64,000 bases of DNA from Peltaster fructicola (lineage: Eukaryota > Ascomycota > Dothideomycetes): positions 1,364,001 to 1,428,000 of the forward strand of contig CP051139.1 in assembly GCA_001592805.2 (NCBI GenBank), read 5' to 3'. Every line of letters starts with the position of its first letter. The stretch's first letter is position 1. This document shows positions 31,607 to 40,540 of the stretch, piece after piece. The notes beneath the pieces are model-generated. The model saw nothing but the letters and a program-made list of their open reading frames with translations. It had not been told where the DNA came from and searched no databases. The translations under genes and the position numbers were made by a program.

Positions 31607-32752
31607 ATGGTTTCCATGTGGCCATTTGGCCGAGAAGATGGCAACTCTCCGAAGTCCTTCGAGAAAAGACTTGCGACGCTCGCAGACAAGATAGAACGAC
31701 TACAAGTCCGCGACGATACTCTGAGAGCCACACATCGACGAGTTAAAGTACTATTCACACTATACGGCTCCTTCATCTACATACTGGTCTTTCTAATCCT
31801 CACACTGGTCACTGGATACGAGAAATGGCAAGCTACAGAATGGACAGCAATCGCAGCCAGTCCAGTGGCTATCCTTGCTATACGATATGTCCTGGATTCA
31901 TACTTCGACTGGCGAGAAGGTAACGTCAGGTTCCGGCTGGAGCGTGCCACAAAAGAGCGAGATACAGTCATCAAGAAGCTGAAGGACGCCATGCGGTATG
32001 ACTCCACGAAAGAGTTGCTAGACAAGTACGGGGGCTCCGAAGGAAAGGCTTTCTTGAAGCAGCAGGACGAGGCTGCTAAGAAGAGGTCTGCTGCTAAGAA
32101 GGCACAAGGACAACCTCAGCGCACAGGTTTTGCACCTCCTCCTACCGCGAACATTCCTGGACGTGTACCGCCTGCACAGAACGCACTCGATGCAAAGCTG
32201 CGTAGTGTCAGCGTTGGAAATCCGCGGCAGTCAAAGAGTCTGGAAGTACAGACATCAGAGTCGTTCGCACCGAATGCTTACGACGAGCCACGTCGACGGG
32301 CACCAGTAACAGCTCCGACACAACCATCTCGTGCAAGCTTTCTCGACCGCATGCTGGATTTGATCGTCGGCGAGGACGAGTCAGCTGCAAGAAATCGGAT
32401 TGTGCTACTCTGCACCAGCTGCCGTACGGTCAATGGTCAAGCTCCGCCTGGCACTCAGTCGCTCGCAGAGCTCGGCAGATGGCGGTGTGCAACGTGTGGA
32501 GCATGGAATGGTATCGAGAGTGATCTCGCTAAACGTCTCAGCTTACCACCTCCGTCGGCGATCTCGACGGAGCCGAATAGCCCAGCATTCCCACCGCCAG
32601 CGAGTCGTGAGAGCTCGGATGAGATCGAGGTGAAGCCTGCGAAGCCTGGTCCACGGGACGGCGAGGATGATGCTGACGAGGAGGACTTACAATCCACACC
32701 AGCAGCATCAACCAGGAGCAAAGCCAGACTCTCACAAACGTCGCAAACATAA
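31607..32752 (+). CDS. LNP1: Lunapark-family ER junction protein
   Basis: A 381-residue single-exon protein. After the start (MVSMWPFGRED; the second Met is also possible) comes a charged coiled-coil (residues 15-45) and then two adjacent membrane helices (about 47-70 and 78-98). A second coiled-coil with K/R-rich and Pro-rich linkers follows. A C4 zinc ribbon then appears, with CTSC (about residue 268) and CATC about 27 residues later. This order is diagnostic of Lunapark, which stabilises three-way junctions of the tubular ER. The tail is acidic and disordered. The REEP-like gene at 36.7-37.8 kb acts in the same membrane system. It ends 64 bp from the convergent peroxin gene. Confidence 0.95.
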   Translation: MVSMWPFGREDGNSPKSFEKRLATLADKIERLQVRDDTLRATHRRVKVLFTLYGSFIYILVFLILTLVTGYEKWQATEWTAIAASPVAILAIRYVLDSYFDWREGNVRFRLERATKERDTVIKKLKDAMRYDSTKELLDKYGGSEGKAFLKQQDEAAKKRSAAKKAQGQPQRTGFAPPPTANIPGRVPPAQNALDAKLRSVSVGNPRQSKSLEVQTSESFAPNAYDEPRRRAPVTAPTQPSRASFLDRMLDLIVGEDESAARNRIVLLCTSCRTVNGQAPPGTQSLAELGRWRCATCGAWNGIESDLAKRLSLPPPSAISTEPNSPAFPPPASRESSDEIEVKPAKPGPRDGEDDADEEDLQSTPAASTRSKARLSQTSQT

Positions 32753-32816
32753 GCATAGCCCAGCAGGAAGAGCTCTGCCTGCCTGTCTCTGATACATGAT
32801 GTATTAAGCATTCCGA

Positions 32817-34376
32817 TCAGCCGAGTCCTTCTACGACACCTTCACCGATGTCCCTTTCCCACTCCTTGGCTCTGAATCTTAATGGTGTGAGGACGTCTTC
32901 GTCTGTGTCATCTCTTGATCGTGGAACATCGATATTGATGCCCGTGCTTGAGGCATCGCTCTTGTCACCAATCTTCAGCTGCTCACTTGCAGTACGCCTT
33001 CGGGCAAACCAGCTTCTTTTAGGCTGCGCGACCGGCCTCGACAGTCCGTTCGCCTCTGTCGTCAGTGCGGCCTTCTGCGCGGCTTCTTGTTCCAGGTCGA
33101 TGAGCTCAGCATCCCTGACCCACTTCCTCCTCCTTGTATACCTGCCCCAGCCGTCTGTAGCTCTTCCGCCCTGCCACGAGTTGTCGTAATAAATCCAACC
33201 CTCATCATCGTCGTCACGATGTGACTTGCTATCGGTATCGTGCCCGACACTTTCAGTATGCCAGTAGCTCTCGTCCACCCATCGCCATTCGGTCCCCTCT
33301 TGGTCGGTCTCCGGTAAAACAAACGAGTCAGGCTCTGCGACTGGGTTGAGTTGAGAATCGGTCCATGAGGGTCTCTCGTACGACATCAGACTTGATGTCC
33401 AGCCAAGGCCAAGCCACCGTCGTTGGTTCTCATAGATAGTGAATGTAAATCGAACCTTCTCTTGATCTTTCGATTTTGCCATCGATCGTGCGCTCAAGGA
33501 GCGCAGGGAGGAAAGCTGAGCAGGACTCGAAAAATTGAGTCCAGTAACCATGCAGGCCAGAGCTCGTACGAGTCGGCTGCGCCAAAGAAGAGCCCTTGTT
33601 ACTCTTGCAGGTGTGCTGTGGAATGAGAGAACGAATGTGCCAATTACCAAAACAACCCGCTGGGTAGTTATAATGTACAATGGTGGAAGTGATAAGATAG
33701 TCCAGACAGGTGACACCAACAAAATGCGAAGAAACAACGACATAAGTGCTGGTCGTGTAGTAGAAGCCGTAGCGGTCGTCTGTGTGCTCAGAAATTCCGT
33801 CATGTTCAGCAATGGATCGATGAGCACACTGCAGCGGTTCGTGAACGTCTGTAAGGTGTCAAGAATCTCATCCAAGCTCTTGCGCGAGTCCTGCTCTTCC
33901 TGCCCTTGCTTGCCTCGTTTCTCCAGTGCCTTCTCGCCTTTCTTTTTCAGATCACTTCGTGCTGCTCTGGACAATGGACTGTACTTCCTAGCATACATGC
34001 CGAAGATTAGGGCTGTGACCAGTAGGAGTGGACCGGCGAACCTGTTGATGACATCGCCGTAGAGCACTGTGAACCAAAAGGCTGAAAGCAACAAGAAGCT
34101 CTCCCAAGAGTCATCGGTGGTCCAGGACAGCAGCCCTACCAGGTGGTTAAGAGGCAATAGGAAAGGATGGCTGTATGCTAAAGCTCGTGTGACTTGCGGT
34201 GGTGTCGCTAGCAAGAGTGGTGACTTTTGATGTATTAGTACAGATGCCTGGGTTCGTCGATGTGTGGCAGTCGTTTGGTCTGGTGAGAATGCTGCATAGG
34301 TCGAGCCTACGGCAGCGACTGCTGTGCCATCGACTGCGCCATCCAGGCCTGCGACGTCCGTCTGACTATCTGTCAT
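32817..34376 (-). CDS. PEX23/PEX30-type peroxin with dysferlin-like domain
   Basis: A 519-residue single-exon protein. Hydrophobic segments around residues 75-125 and 220-265 form the reticulon-like membrane part. The dysferlin-like peroxin domain follows. It starts at VRFTFTIYENQRRWLGLGW, contains EWRWVDESYW, and closes with EGWIYYDNSW and GWGRYTRRRKWVRDAEL. Fungal PEX23/24/28-32 proteins with this layout sit in ER subdomains that contact peroxisomes and control peroxisome number and size. A helix (KKKGEKALEKRGKQGQEEQD) lies between the two membrane parts. Which of the paralogues it matches cannot be settled by eye. Intact. Confidence 0.9.
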   Translation of the reverse strand: MTDSQTDVAGLDGAVDGTAVAAVGSTYAAFSPDQTTATHRRTQASVLIHQKSPLLLATPPQVTRALAYSHPFLLPLNHLVGLLSWTTDDSWESFLLLSAFWFTVLYGDVINRFAGPLLLVTALIFGMYARKYSPLSRAARSDLKKKGEKALEKRGKQGQEEQDSRKSLDEILDTLQTFTNRCSVLIDPLLNMTEFLSTQTTATASTTRPALMSLFLRILLVSPVWTILSLPPLYIITTQRVVLVIGTFVLSFHSTPARVTRALLWRSRLVRALACMVTGLNFSSPAQLSSLRSLSARSMAKSKDQEKVRFTFTIYENQRRWLGLGWTSSLMSYERPSWTDSQLNPVAEPDSFVLPETDQEGTEWRWVDESYWHTESVGHDTDSKSHRDDDDEGWIYYDNSWQGGRATDGWGRYTRRRKWVRDAELIDLEQEAAQKAALTTEANGLSRPVAQPKRSWFARRRTASEQLKIGDKSDASSTGINIDVPRSRDDTDEDVLTPLRFRAKEWERDIGEGVVEGLG

Positions 34377-34867
34377 GAAATCTGTGTCTAGGCTGGGTAT
34401 CAGATGGTGTCATGTCACGGTATGCACAATCTCGTGCTCACATACCTATAGCAGCCATTAAGTCCCCATACCGGTTCTGTGATGTCTATAGGTTGTGATC
34501 GAGTTTGAGCCGCGGGTCAATGTTCTTGACGCATGTAGCAAATGAGCAGACGTCCGCAAAAGGAATGTGAGAGTGGAATGGAGAGCTGGTCGCCAAGTCA
34601 GAATACTGAGAAGATCTTACCAGGCAGCGATGCAATTGACTTTGATGGAAGAACTACCTTGAGTTGCACCTATGCGTGGAGATGCACCGCCCATGAAGCG
34701 AGGCAAAATGATGAGTGATGCCGAACACAGGTCATCGTTCATGTGATTGTACGAATGCCTAAGGCATCAGGGACTGATTCGTGCGGACTTCCGACAACCA
34801 GCTACTCATAGAATTTTGGCAAGCCATCGGGAAAGTGTTTGTCTACACATCTCCTCGAGCACAGAAC
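34377..34867. other. Intergenic divergent promoter region
   Basis: This stretch separates the peroxin gene and PAM16, transcribed apart. It contains leader sequence for PAM16 near its end. Nothing else is recognised. Confidence 0.45.
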
Positions 34868-35381
34868 ATGGTCCGTTTCATTTCATCTTTGCATCACGAA
34901 AGCTAGCTAATACTCGAAAGGCACACAGAATAATAAGTCAGGTTGTCTTCAGCGGTGCTCGAGTGCTTGGAAAAGCATTTGCCGAATCATATAAACAACT
35001 CTCTGCATCACAGGTACGACTTGCGTGGCATCAAAGAAGTATGGTGCTCTGACGGACAGACAGAAATACGCCCGGCATGTGCGCGACAACCCCGGGGCTG
35101 CGAACACCATCAGCTCGTCTGGATTGACACTCGACGAGGCTTGCAAGATCTTGAATGTTGCGCCTCCCAAGGCCGGCAATGCGAACCTCACGGAGACGCA
35201 CGAGAGATTCAAGCGACTTTTTGACAACAACGATCCCAAGAAGGGAGGAAGTTTCTACCTGCAATCAAAAGTCTTACGAGCGAGAGAACGAATAGAGATG
35301 GAGGTACGTCAAGCAGAAAGAGCTCGGGAAGAAGCAGAAGAGCTGCGAGCCGGCTGGAAACCCAAGCTCTACAGGCGGTAG
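34868..35381 (+). CDS. PAM16: Mitochondrial import motor subunit Pam16/Tim16
   Basis: Three exons: 34868-34870 (the ATG alone), 34921-35013 and 35064-35381, with two 50-nt introns. The product has 137 residues. The family start M-AHRIISQVVFSGARVLGKA appears only if the lone ATG is spliced to 34921; no other ATG is available in frame. The second splice gives SASQKYARHVRDN, matching the conserved SQKYA. The J-like domain follows: SGLTLDEACKILNV, then HERFKRLFDNNDPKKGG and SFYLQSKVLRARERIEM. The HPD of true J proteins is replaced by DPKK, as in Pam16. The protein pairs with Pam18 at the inner membrane to regulate mtHsp70. Very confident identity; the start-only exon is inferred. Confidence 0.93.
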
Positions 35382-36038
35382 ACCATAAGGTGGTACGTTG
35401 GCTGACAATTTGCTCGTCAAACAGGCGCAACGATTGGCTAAGGAGTCGTCAAGCAGTCAAGCACCCTAGGCTTTGAATCACCTCTACAGCAGCACCACCT
35501 TGATACGCCGCACGAGATCGGACAAGGCTACAATTGCAGCCCTTAAGCTGAGCCTTTGGCCGACAGGTTCGGCACCACTTGTACAACATCACCACTGCCT
35601 TTCATGCATCAGCGGAAATCTGCATTACACAACGGCGTTCTTTTGCGAGCAGGCTTGCAGCGACTCATGCATATGACCCAGCAACGTCATTTGAGAGGAA
35701 TATGTCTCGGCGTTGGGAATCAGTGATCGCCATACGACGGTATGGCTAGATCTTGGCGTTCGTATTCTGCATTCGACCGGTGGTAGGCTTGCGAGTAATC
35801 ACTCACAATGTCCTTCTGGTCTTCTGGTCCTCATCACAGCAGTTCACTTCGATCGAGACCTTGCCAACATCGACAGGGGACGCTTCCGCTGAGGACTTCA
35901 AAAGCCATCCTTATTGCCGGATACTGCGGGTAAAGCCGGTCGATAGCAGCTACATTAGTCTGGCCTCTCGAATACTACTCCTCCACTCATCATCATTTTC
36001 GACCTCTACAACATCTAATCACATCATAAGCTCCAAAC
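35382..36038. other. Intergenic region
   Basis: About 650 bp between two genes on the same strand. The last ~60 bases are CT/CA-rich like a leader. No RNA gene or repeat is recognised. Confidence 0.45.
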
Positions 36039-36565
36039 ATGTCCTCACCGACTCGCAATCTACCAGCGCTTTCGCTTGACGCCGCCAAGGTCGCCAACGA
36101 TGCAGCGCAAGCTAAAGCTAAGCAAATGGGCATTGGTTCGTCCTATCATTGAGCGACTACTTAGGCGCAGCCGTTCTGACGTACTCAGACTTCAACATTG
36201 CCATCGTCGACAGCACACTGCATTTACTCACCTTTACTCGCATGCCCAATGCAAAGTTGACCTCAGTCAACATCTCGATTGACAAAGCATTTACAGCTGC
36301 TGGTCACAGAATACCGACATCGACCTACACGAACTCTCCTGCTGCGAAGAACTTCATGCCTGGAGGACCTGCTTTTGGAATACACAACACGAATGGTGGA
36401 CGTTTCTGCATAATAGGAGGAGGTCTGCCGATCACGATTGACGGCGCGGTTGTCGGTGCCATTGGCGTGAGCACAGGAACACCTACACAAGACGCCGAAG
36501 TTGCACAGGCGGGTGTTGATGCTATCGAAGCATTTGTCAAGAAGAGCAGAGGCGCAAAATTGTAG
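36039..36565 (+). CDS. GlcG/HbpS-family (DUF336) protein
   Basis: Exons 36039-36135 and 36189-36565 with a 53-nt intron give 157 residues. The family pattern is plain: LSLDAAKVANDAAQAKAKQM, then DFNIAIVDSTLHLLTFTRMP, and the C-terminal GGGLPITIDGAVVGAIGVST followed by QDAEVAQAGVDAI. Bacterial relatives include the heme-binding HbpS and GlcG, linked to redox sensing and glycolate use. Fungal copies are widespread and uncharacterised. There is no signal peptide, so the protein is probably cytosolic. It is convergent with the REEP gene, 129 bp between stops. Confidence 0.9.
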
Positions 36566-36694
36566 ATATAGCGTTGTATAATATCAACATGTACCATGAA
36601 AAGCACATCACAGCAGTGAAGAACATCAGGAATTGGTCGTTATAGAGGTCGTTGTTACATCGGTCATAGCATCATCGCAGAGGTGGTGATAGAT

Positions 36695-37797
36695 CTAACG
36701 ATCTTTGCGCATGGCAGAGTCTTTCTCGCCATAGTCACCCCATACCCATTTGCTCCATCCTGCGCCCTCTTTGCCGTCCCTTGAATGGCTATCGCGGGAT
36801 GTATTTCTATAGTGGTCGGGGTCTGGCATGGTCTCGTAGGCGAGATCCTCGAACTCACTTTCACTTCTCGATTTATGCATGTAGGTAGAGTCCGTAGGTG
36901 CAAGGTAACTCTTTCGACTGGATGGCTGTCGAGGAGTCTCTGAACGTGGCTGCGCAGAAGATGACGCTCCTCCATCAGCATGGAACGCTTCGTTGTCGAA
37001 TGCTTGAAGCAGTGTGCGCAACCGCTCTCGTTGTGTGTTGACGAAGTCTGTTCTCTCAGCTCCAGTCAAAGACTGCGGGATGAGTGTGCCAGATGCAGTG
37101 AGATCTGCAGCCTGAGCATCGCGCGACTGCGATTCTGGGTAAGTCGTCTGTTGCATGGCCTTACCCAGCAAACTGAAGACATCCGAAGGGTTGAGCGATG
37201 TAGCACCCGCACGAGCAGCAGGCATGCTGAAACGACTCAATAGCGCAGAGGAGTATGAAACGTTTCTGCTTGGTGGAGGAGTTGGTGGCTTTGGTGCTTG
37301 ATTGAGCAGGTTGACACGAATATACTCAATTGCTTGCCTGACCACATCGACACCTGCTGTCTTCGCCTTTGCATGTCCCTCTGAGATCATCTTATCGATG
37401 TTCTTCTCATGCTCTTCCAGGAACGGGTGAATGTAGGTCTGGTAGATAAACACGCTTCCTTGCTTGCCAGGCAGTACGAGGTAAAGGTGCACGCCAAATC
37501 GGATCCACGAGTAGAACGGAACCCAACAGAGGATGAAGTGAAACTGTGACTCAGCCATGAGAAAGAGTGAAAGCGTAGTCCAGTACATCAGCCATGGTGT
37601 GAGGAGTGCCGGATCTGAAGTGCGTAGTGCTTTATAACTGGCGAAGACTGGGAACAGGATGGATGTGATTGAGCTGCGAATGTCAGTGCCACGAAAGCAA
37701 TTGTGATGTGGCGACTCACGTGAGGATATCAGCTATGAAGCCTGAGAACACTGTCAGTAGCATTACTTCGAACGGTATCCTTCTACGTACCGAACAT
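36695..37797 (-). CDS. REEP/HVA22/Yop1-type (TB2/DP1) ER membrane protein
   Basis: Three exons (37797-37791, 37741-37720, 37673-36695) separated by 49- and 46-nt introns encode 335 residues. The very short first exon (ATGTTCG) and second exon together spell the family start MFGFIADILTSITSILFPVF. Hairpin membrane segments follow: FASYKALRTSDPALLTPWLM, then YWTTLSLFLMAESQF and VPFYSWIRFGVHLYLVLPGK, with the Y-HPFLEEHEKNID motif closing the TB2/DP1 domain near residue 125. The remaining 200 residues are disordered and Ser/Pro-rich, typical of the longer Pezizomycotina members. These proteins curve ER tubules. Lunapark, which stabilises their junctions, is encoded 4 kb away. Confidence 0.92.
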
Positions 37798-38270
37798 GAT
37801 TGCCTGATCGCGTGACTCAAGAAATGTATGAGTAGAAGAGTGCTAGTAGAGGGTCGGAACGTCGAAGATATGAGCCGCAGTCCTATTGCGCAAGGAGAGG
37901 TACAGTTGTACCACAAGAACACGGTGAAGTGAGATGAAGAGATTGAGTGCTGTCTGCGAACAAAACGATTGAAGCTCGTCAGCTGGCAACCAACAGCTGC
38001 CCCTCTGGTCGAACTGGCCCCACATCCAAGTCCGTGCACTTATCACCAGCATGCATGACTCTGTTCAGACTGTGGACTTCTACATCCTCCTTGTGCTCGT
38101 GTACAAGAAATTCGTTTCTTCCCTTCGTTGACCGAACTTCCGAGTAGCTCTGCTTCGCCTCCATGAGTGCAGCTTGATCTCACATACTCAAGGTTGGCCA
38201 CAGCACTTTTCTAATCGGCTCCACGTAAACTCATTCCCATCGAAGTCAACCAATCTCTCATCCTCTCAAG
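37798..38270. other. Divergent promoter between the REEP gene and the TANGO2 gene
   Basis: About 470 bp. Open frames here run into the REEP leader and show no motif. Nothing else is seen. Confidence 0.45.
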
Positions 38271-39233
38271 ATGTGTATCGCTATTGTGTCAACGGCACAT
38301 CCTACATATCCTTTCATTCTGCTCTCAAATCGTGACGAGTTCCTGACCAGGCCGACAGCTCGAGTGGATTGGTGGCAAGATCCTCATTCTCACGTACTGG
38401 GGCCTCGCGACTTGCAGAAGCAGGAGCAAGGTACATGGCTTGGCATAACCTCTGATGGACGCTTCGCTGTGCTGACGAACTTTCGCGACGAGGGTGTAGA
38501 GGTTACCAAGGACAAAAGCCGTGGTGGCATTGTGACTGCATGGTTACAACCCCAACCGGAATCTGCACCCAGCGTTGATCAATTTGCAGACCACCTGATT
38601 CACGAAGTCGGAATCAACGATGTCGGTGGGTTCTCATTGCTGTTCGGACAGCTTAGTAGGGACCATAAGGACGGACTGACTATCCTGTCCAACCGAAGCA
38701 CAAGTTCGAACGCATTACCACGGATTGCGAGACATGCTGGTGAGACACATGGTCTCAGTAATTCGCATTATGGCGACTTGACATGGCCAAAGGTTGTACA
38801 TGGAGAGATGCTGTTGAAGCAAGCCATCACAGCCAATGTCAGCCGTGGTGACAGCAAGGAGAAGCTAATTCAAAGCCTGTTCGACGTCCTCTGTGTTGAC
38901 ACACTGCCAAAACGTCAAGAGGGAGAAACCTGGGTGTCCTTCGTGCGCCAGTTGCGCAATTCTATCCTTATACCACCAGTAGGTGGAAACACAGTTGACA
39001 AGAATCGACCGGACTCTCTTGCTAGTGGAACCACTGATGATGGAAGTAATGCTCCACTGTCGATCACCAATGAAACCGCTTACGGCACGCACAAACAAAC
39101 GATCATTCTTGTCGATACAGAAGGCAAGGTCAATTGGATCGAGCGCACTTTGTACGACGAGCAAGCGCAGCCAGTTCCGACCAGTGCACAGGATGTCCAT
39201 ATCGACTTCCAGATCAAAGGCTGGGAAACATGA
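38271..39233 (+). CDS. TANGO2-family (NRDE) protein
   Basis: A 320-residue single-exon protein starting MCIAIVSTAHPTYPFILLSN with NRDEF right after, the exact family signature (N-terminal Cys2 and NRDE). Further family elements are WW..PHSHVLGPRDLQKQEQG, then TWLGITSDGRFAVLTNFR, and SNSHYGDLTWPKV. The N-terminal Cys and fold resemble Ntn hydrolases. TANGO2 proteins act in cytosol and mitochondria and have been linked to Golgi organisation, heme trafficking and lipid metabolism, without an agreed reaction. The C-terminal YGTHKQTIILVDTEGKVNWIERTLYDEQ is also typical. Intact. Confidence 0.94.
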   Translation: MCIAIVSTAHPTYPFILLSNRDEFLTRPTARVDWWQDPHSHVLGPRDLQKQEQGTWLGITSDGRFAVLTNFRDEGVEVTKDKSRGGIVTAWLQPQPESAPSVDQFADHLIHEVGINDVGGFSLLFGQLSRDHKDGLTILSNRSTSSNALPRIARHAGETHGLSNSHYGDLTWPKVVHGEMLLKQAITANVSRGDSKEKLIQSLFDVLCVDTLPKRQEGETWVSFVRQLRNSILIPPVGGNTVDKNRPDSLASGTTDDGSNAPLSITNETAYGTHKQTIILVDTEGKVNWIERTLYDEQAQPVPTSAQDVHIDFQIKGWET

Positions 39234-39354
39234 GGAGTTACATCATATCCTTCTAATTTGAACCACGATCATACAGTCATCTTACCATCTATCCTATGTC
39301 CGGAATACGGCTGGGTGCTCCTCCATATCATCTCAAGCGACTGGTCTTCATACA

Positions 39355-39735
39355 ATGGCCACATGTGAGCGGAAAAGCGTACGTTTTGCGCCTGGCGAAT
39401 TACCACCTGGAGTTGTGACCGATATCAGTCATTGCGATCTTGAACCCGGAGATGGTTCATGCGTCACTGCAAAAGCCAAACGCATCAATAATCCTCGATG
39501 TCGCGATGTGTTGGAGGTTGCAATGAGACATTTGGACTGGACCAGAAAGCGTCGCCAGACCAAGAAGAGTACGAATGAGAAGCTTCCACGGGTCGAGAAC
39601 AAGCGACAAATGCTTGCAGATGTCCGAACAGTGCTCATCTTCGCTGGCAAGGTCTTCCTTGGTTTCAGTGCATTGTTGTTCACCGTCTTCCTCATATGCA
39701 GACTTGTACTTGGGCGACCATTCCACGGACAATAA
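39355..39735 (+). CDS. Small tail-anchored protein, unknown
   Basis: A 126-residue open frame. It has a hydrophilic, Lys/Arg-rich body and a single C-terminal hydrophobic helix (about residues 93-116, VLIFAGKVFLGFSALLFTVF) followed by six or seven polar residues. That is the layout of a tail-anchored membrane protein. Near its start, KSVRF (residues 7-11) resembles a PP1 docking motif. It follows the TANGO2 gene by 120 bp on the same strand. I do not recognise the family and no intron is needed. Coding potential looks reasonable; the opposite-strand frames are worse. Confidence 0.5.
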   Translation: MATCERKSVRFAPGELPPGVVTDISHCDLEPGDGSCVTAKAKRINNPRCRDVLEVAMRHLDWTRKRRQTKKSTNEKLPRVENKRQMLADVRTVLIFAGKVFLGFSALLFTVFLICRLVLGRPFHGQ

Positions 39736-40540
39736 CTGAGCGAGTAAAGTCAAAGCTGCGAAGCATTATTCCACCCACGGTCGATGCGTGTGGTCACAAG
39801 CACTTCCTTCACTGTGCGGGTCCGGAGGCAAGAGGCGATCGTGCTACAGGACATGGTCAATATCCTGCACAAGCTATCTGGCTAGTCCTATATGCCTAGG
39901 TCGATGGATAGCGACTTTCCACGAGAGATACCGTTGAGATTCATTGTTCTCCTTTTCAAGTACAAGCTGTGAAGGTGTAGAAGTAGGTCTTTTGGCATGC
40001 ATCGATGCTGGACACCGCGCGAGAGTCAGCGATGAGTGATCGATATGATGAAAGCGCTGCCTGTGGGATGCACGAGTGCATGTGAGAGATCAAACGATGC
40101 AGTGATCATCGGCGTCTCAAAGAAGTCTGACGATCCAATTATAGCTTGCCAAAGTTGCACTCCTACTTCCTTACTAAAAACTTGCTTGCCAACTTCGACA
40201 GCATTCACGAAGGAGCAATCACAACTACATCTGCACACGCTGTCAGGTATCGTGCCTGACTTATATTCAATACAAAACAGTCACCTAGATCAACCTATGG
40301 GCTATTCTTCATCCTCCGATCCTCTGTCGCTCCCGCTGACCACATGCGGTGCTGAAGCATCAGGTTCAGATTTCCTTGACGGCCTCTCGCGCACCGAATC
40401 CAGCTTTGCGAGTCTCCTCTGGGGCCGATCAGTCGCGCGGTGCCCACCTTGAGCGGTGGGCGAATCAGAACATCCCCAAGATTGAGTCTAGCGACCGCCC
40501 AAATATCACATATATGCTGAGGTAGTTCACCTACCCGGCC
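39736..40540. other. Kinase 5' region with a candidate upstream ORF
   Basis: About 800 bp before the AGC kinase. A frame from an ATG at 40297 to a stop at 40452 (51 residues, Ser-rich) lies in leader-like sequence ~90 bp before the kinase start. It could be a uORF. An in-frame TAG at 40523 separates it from the kinase frame. Confidence 0.4.
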
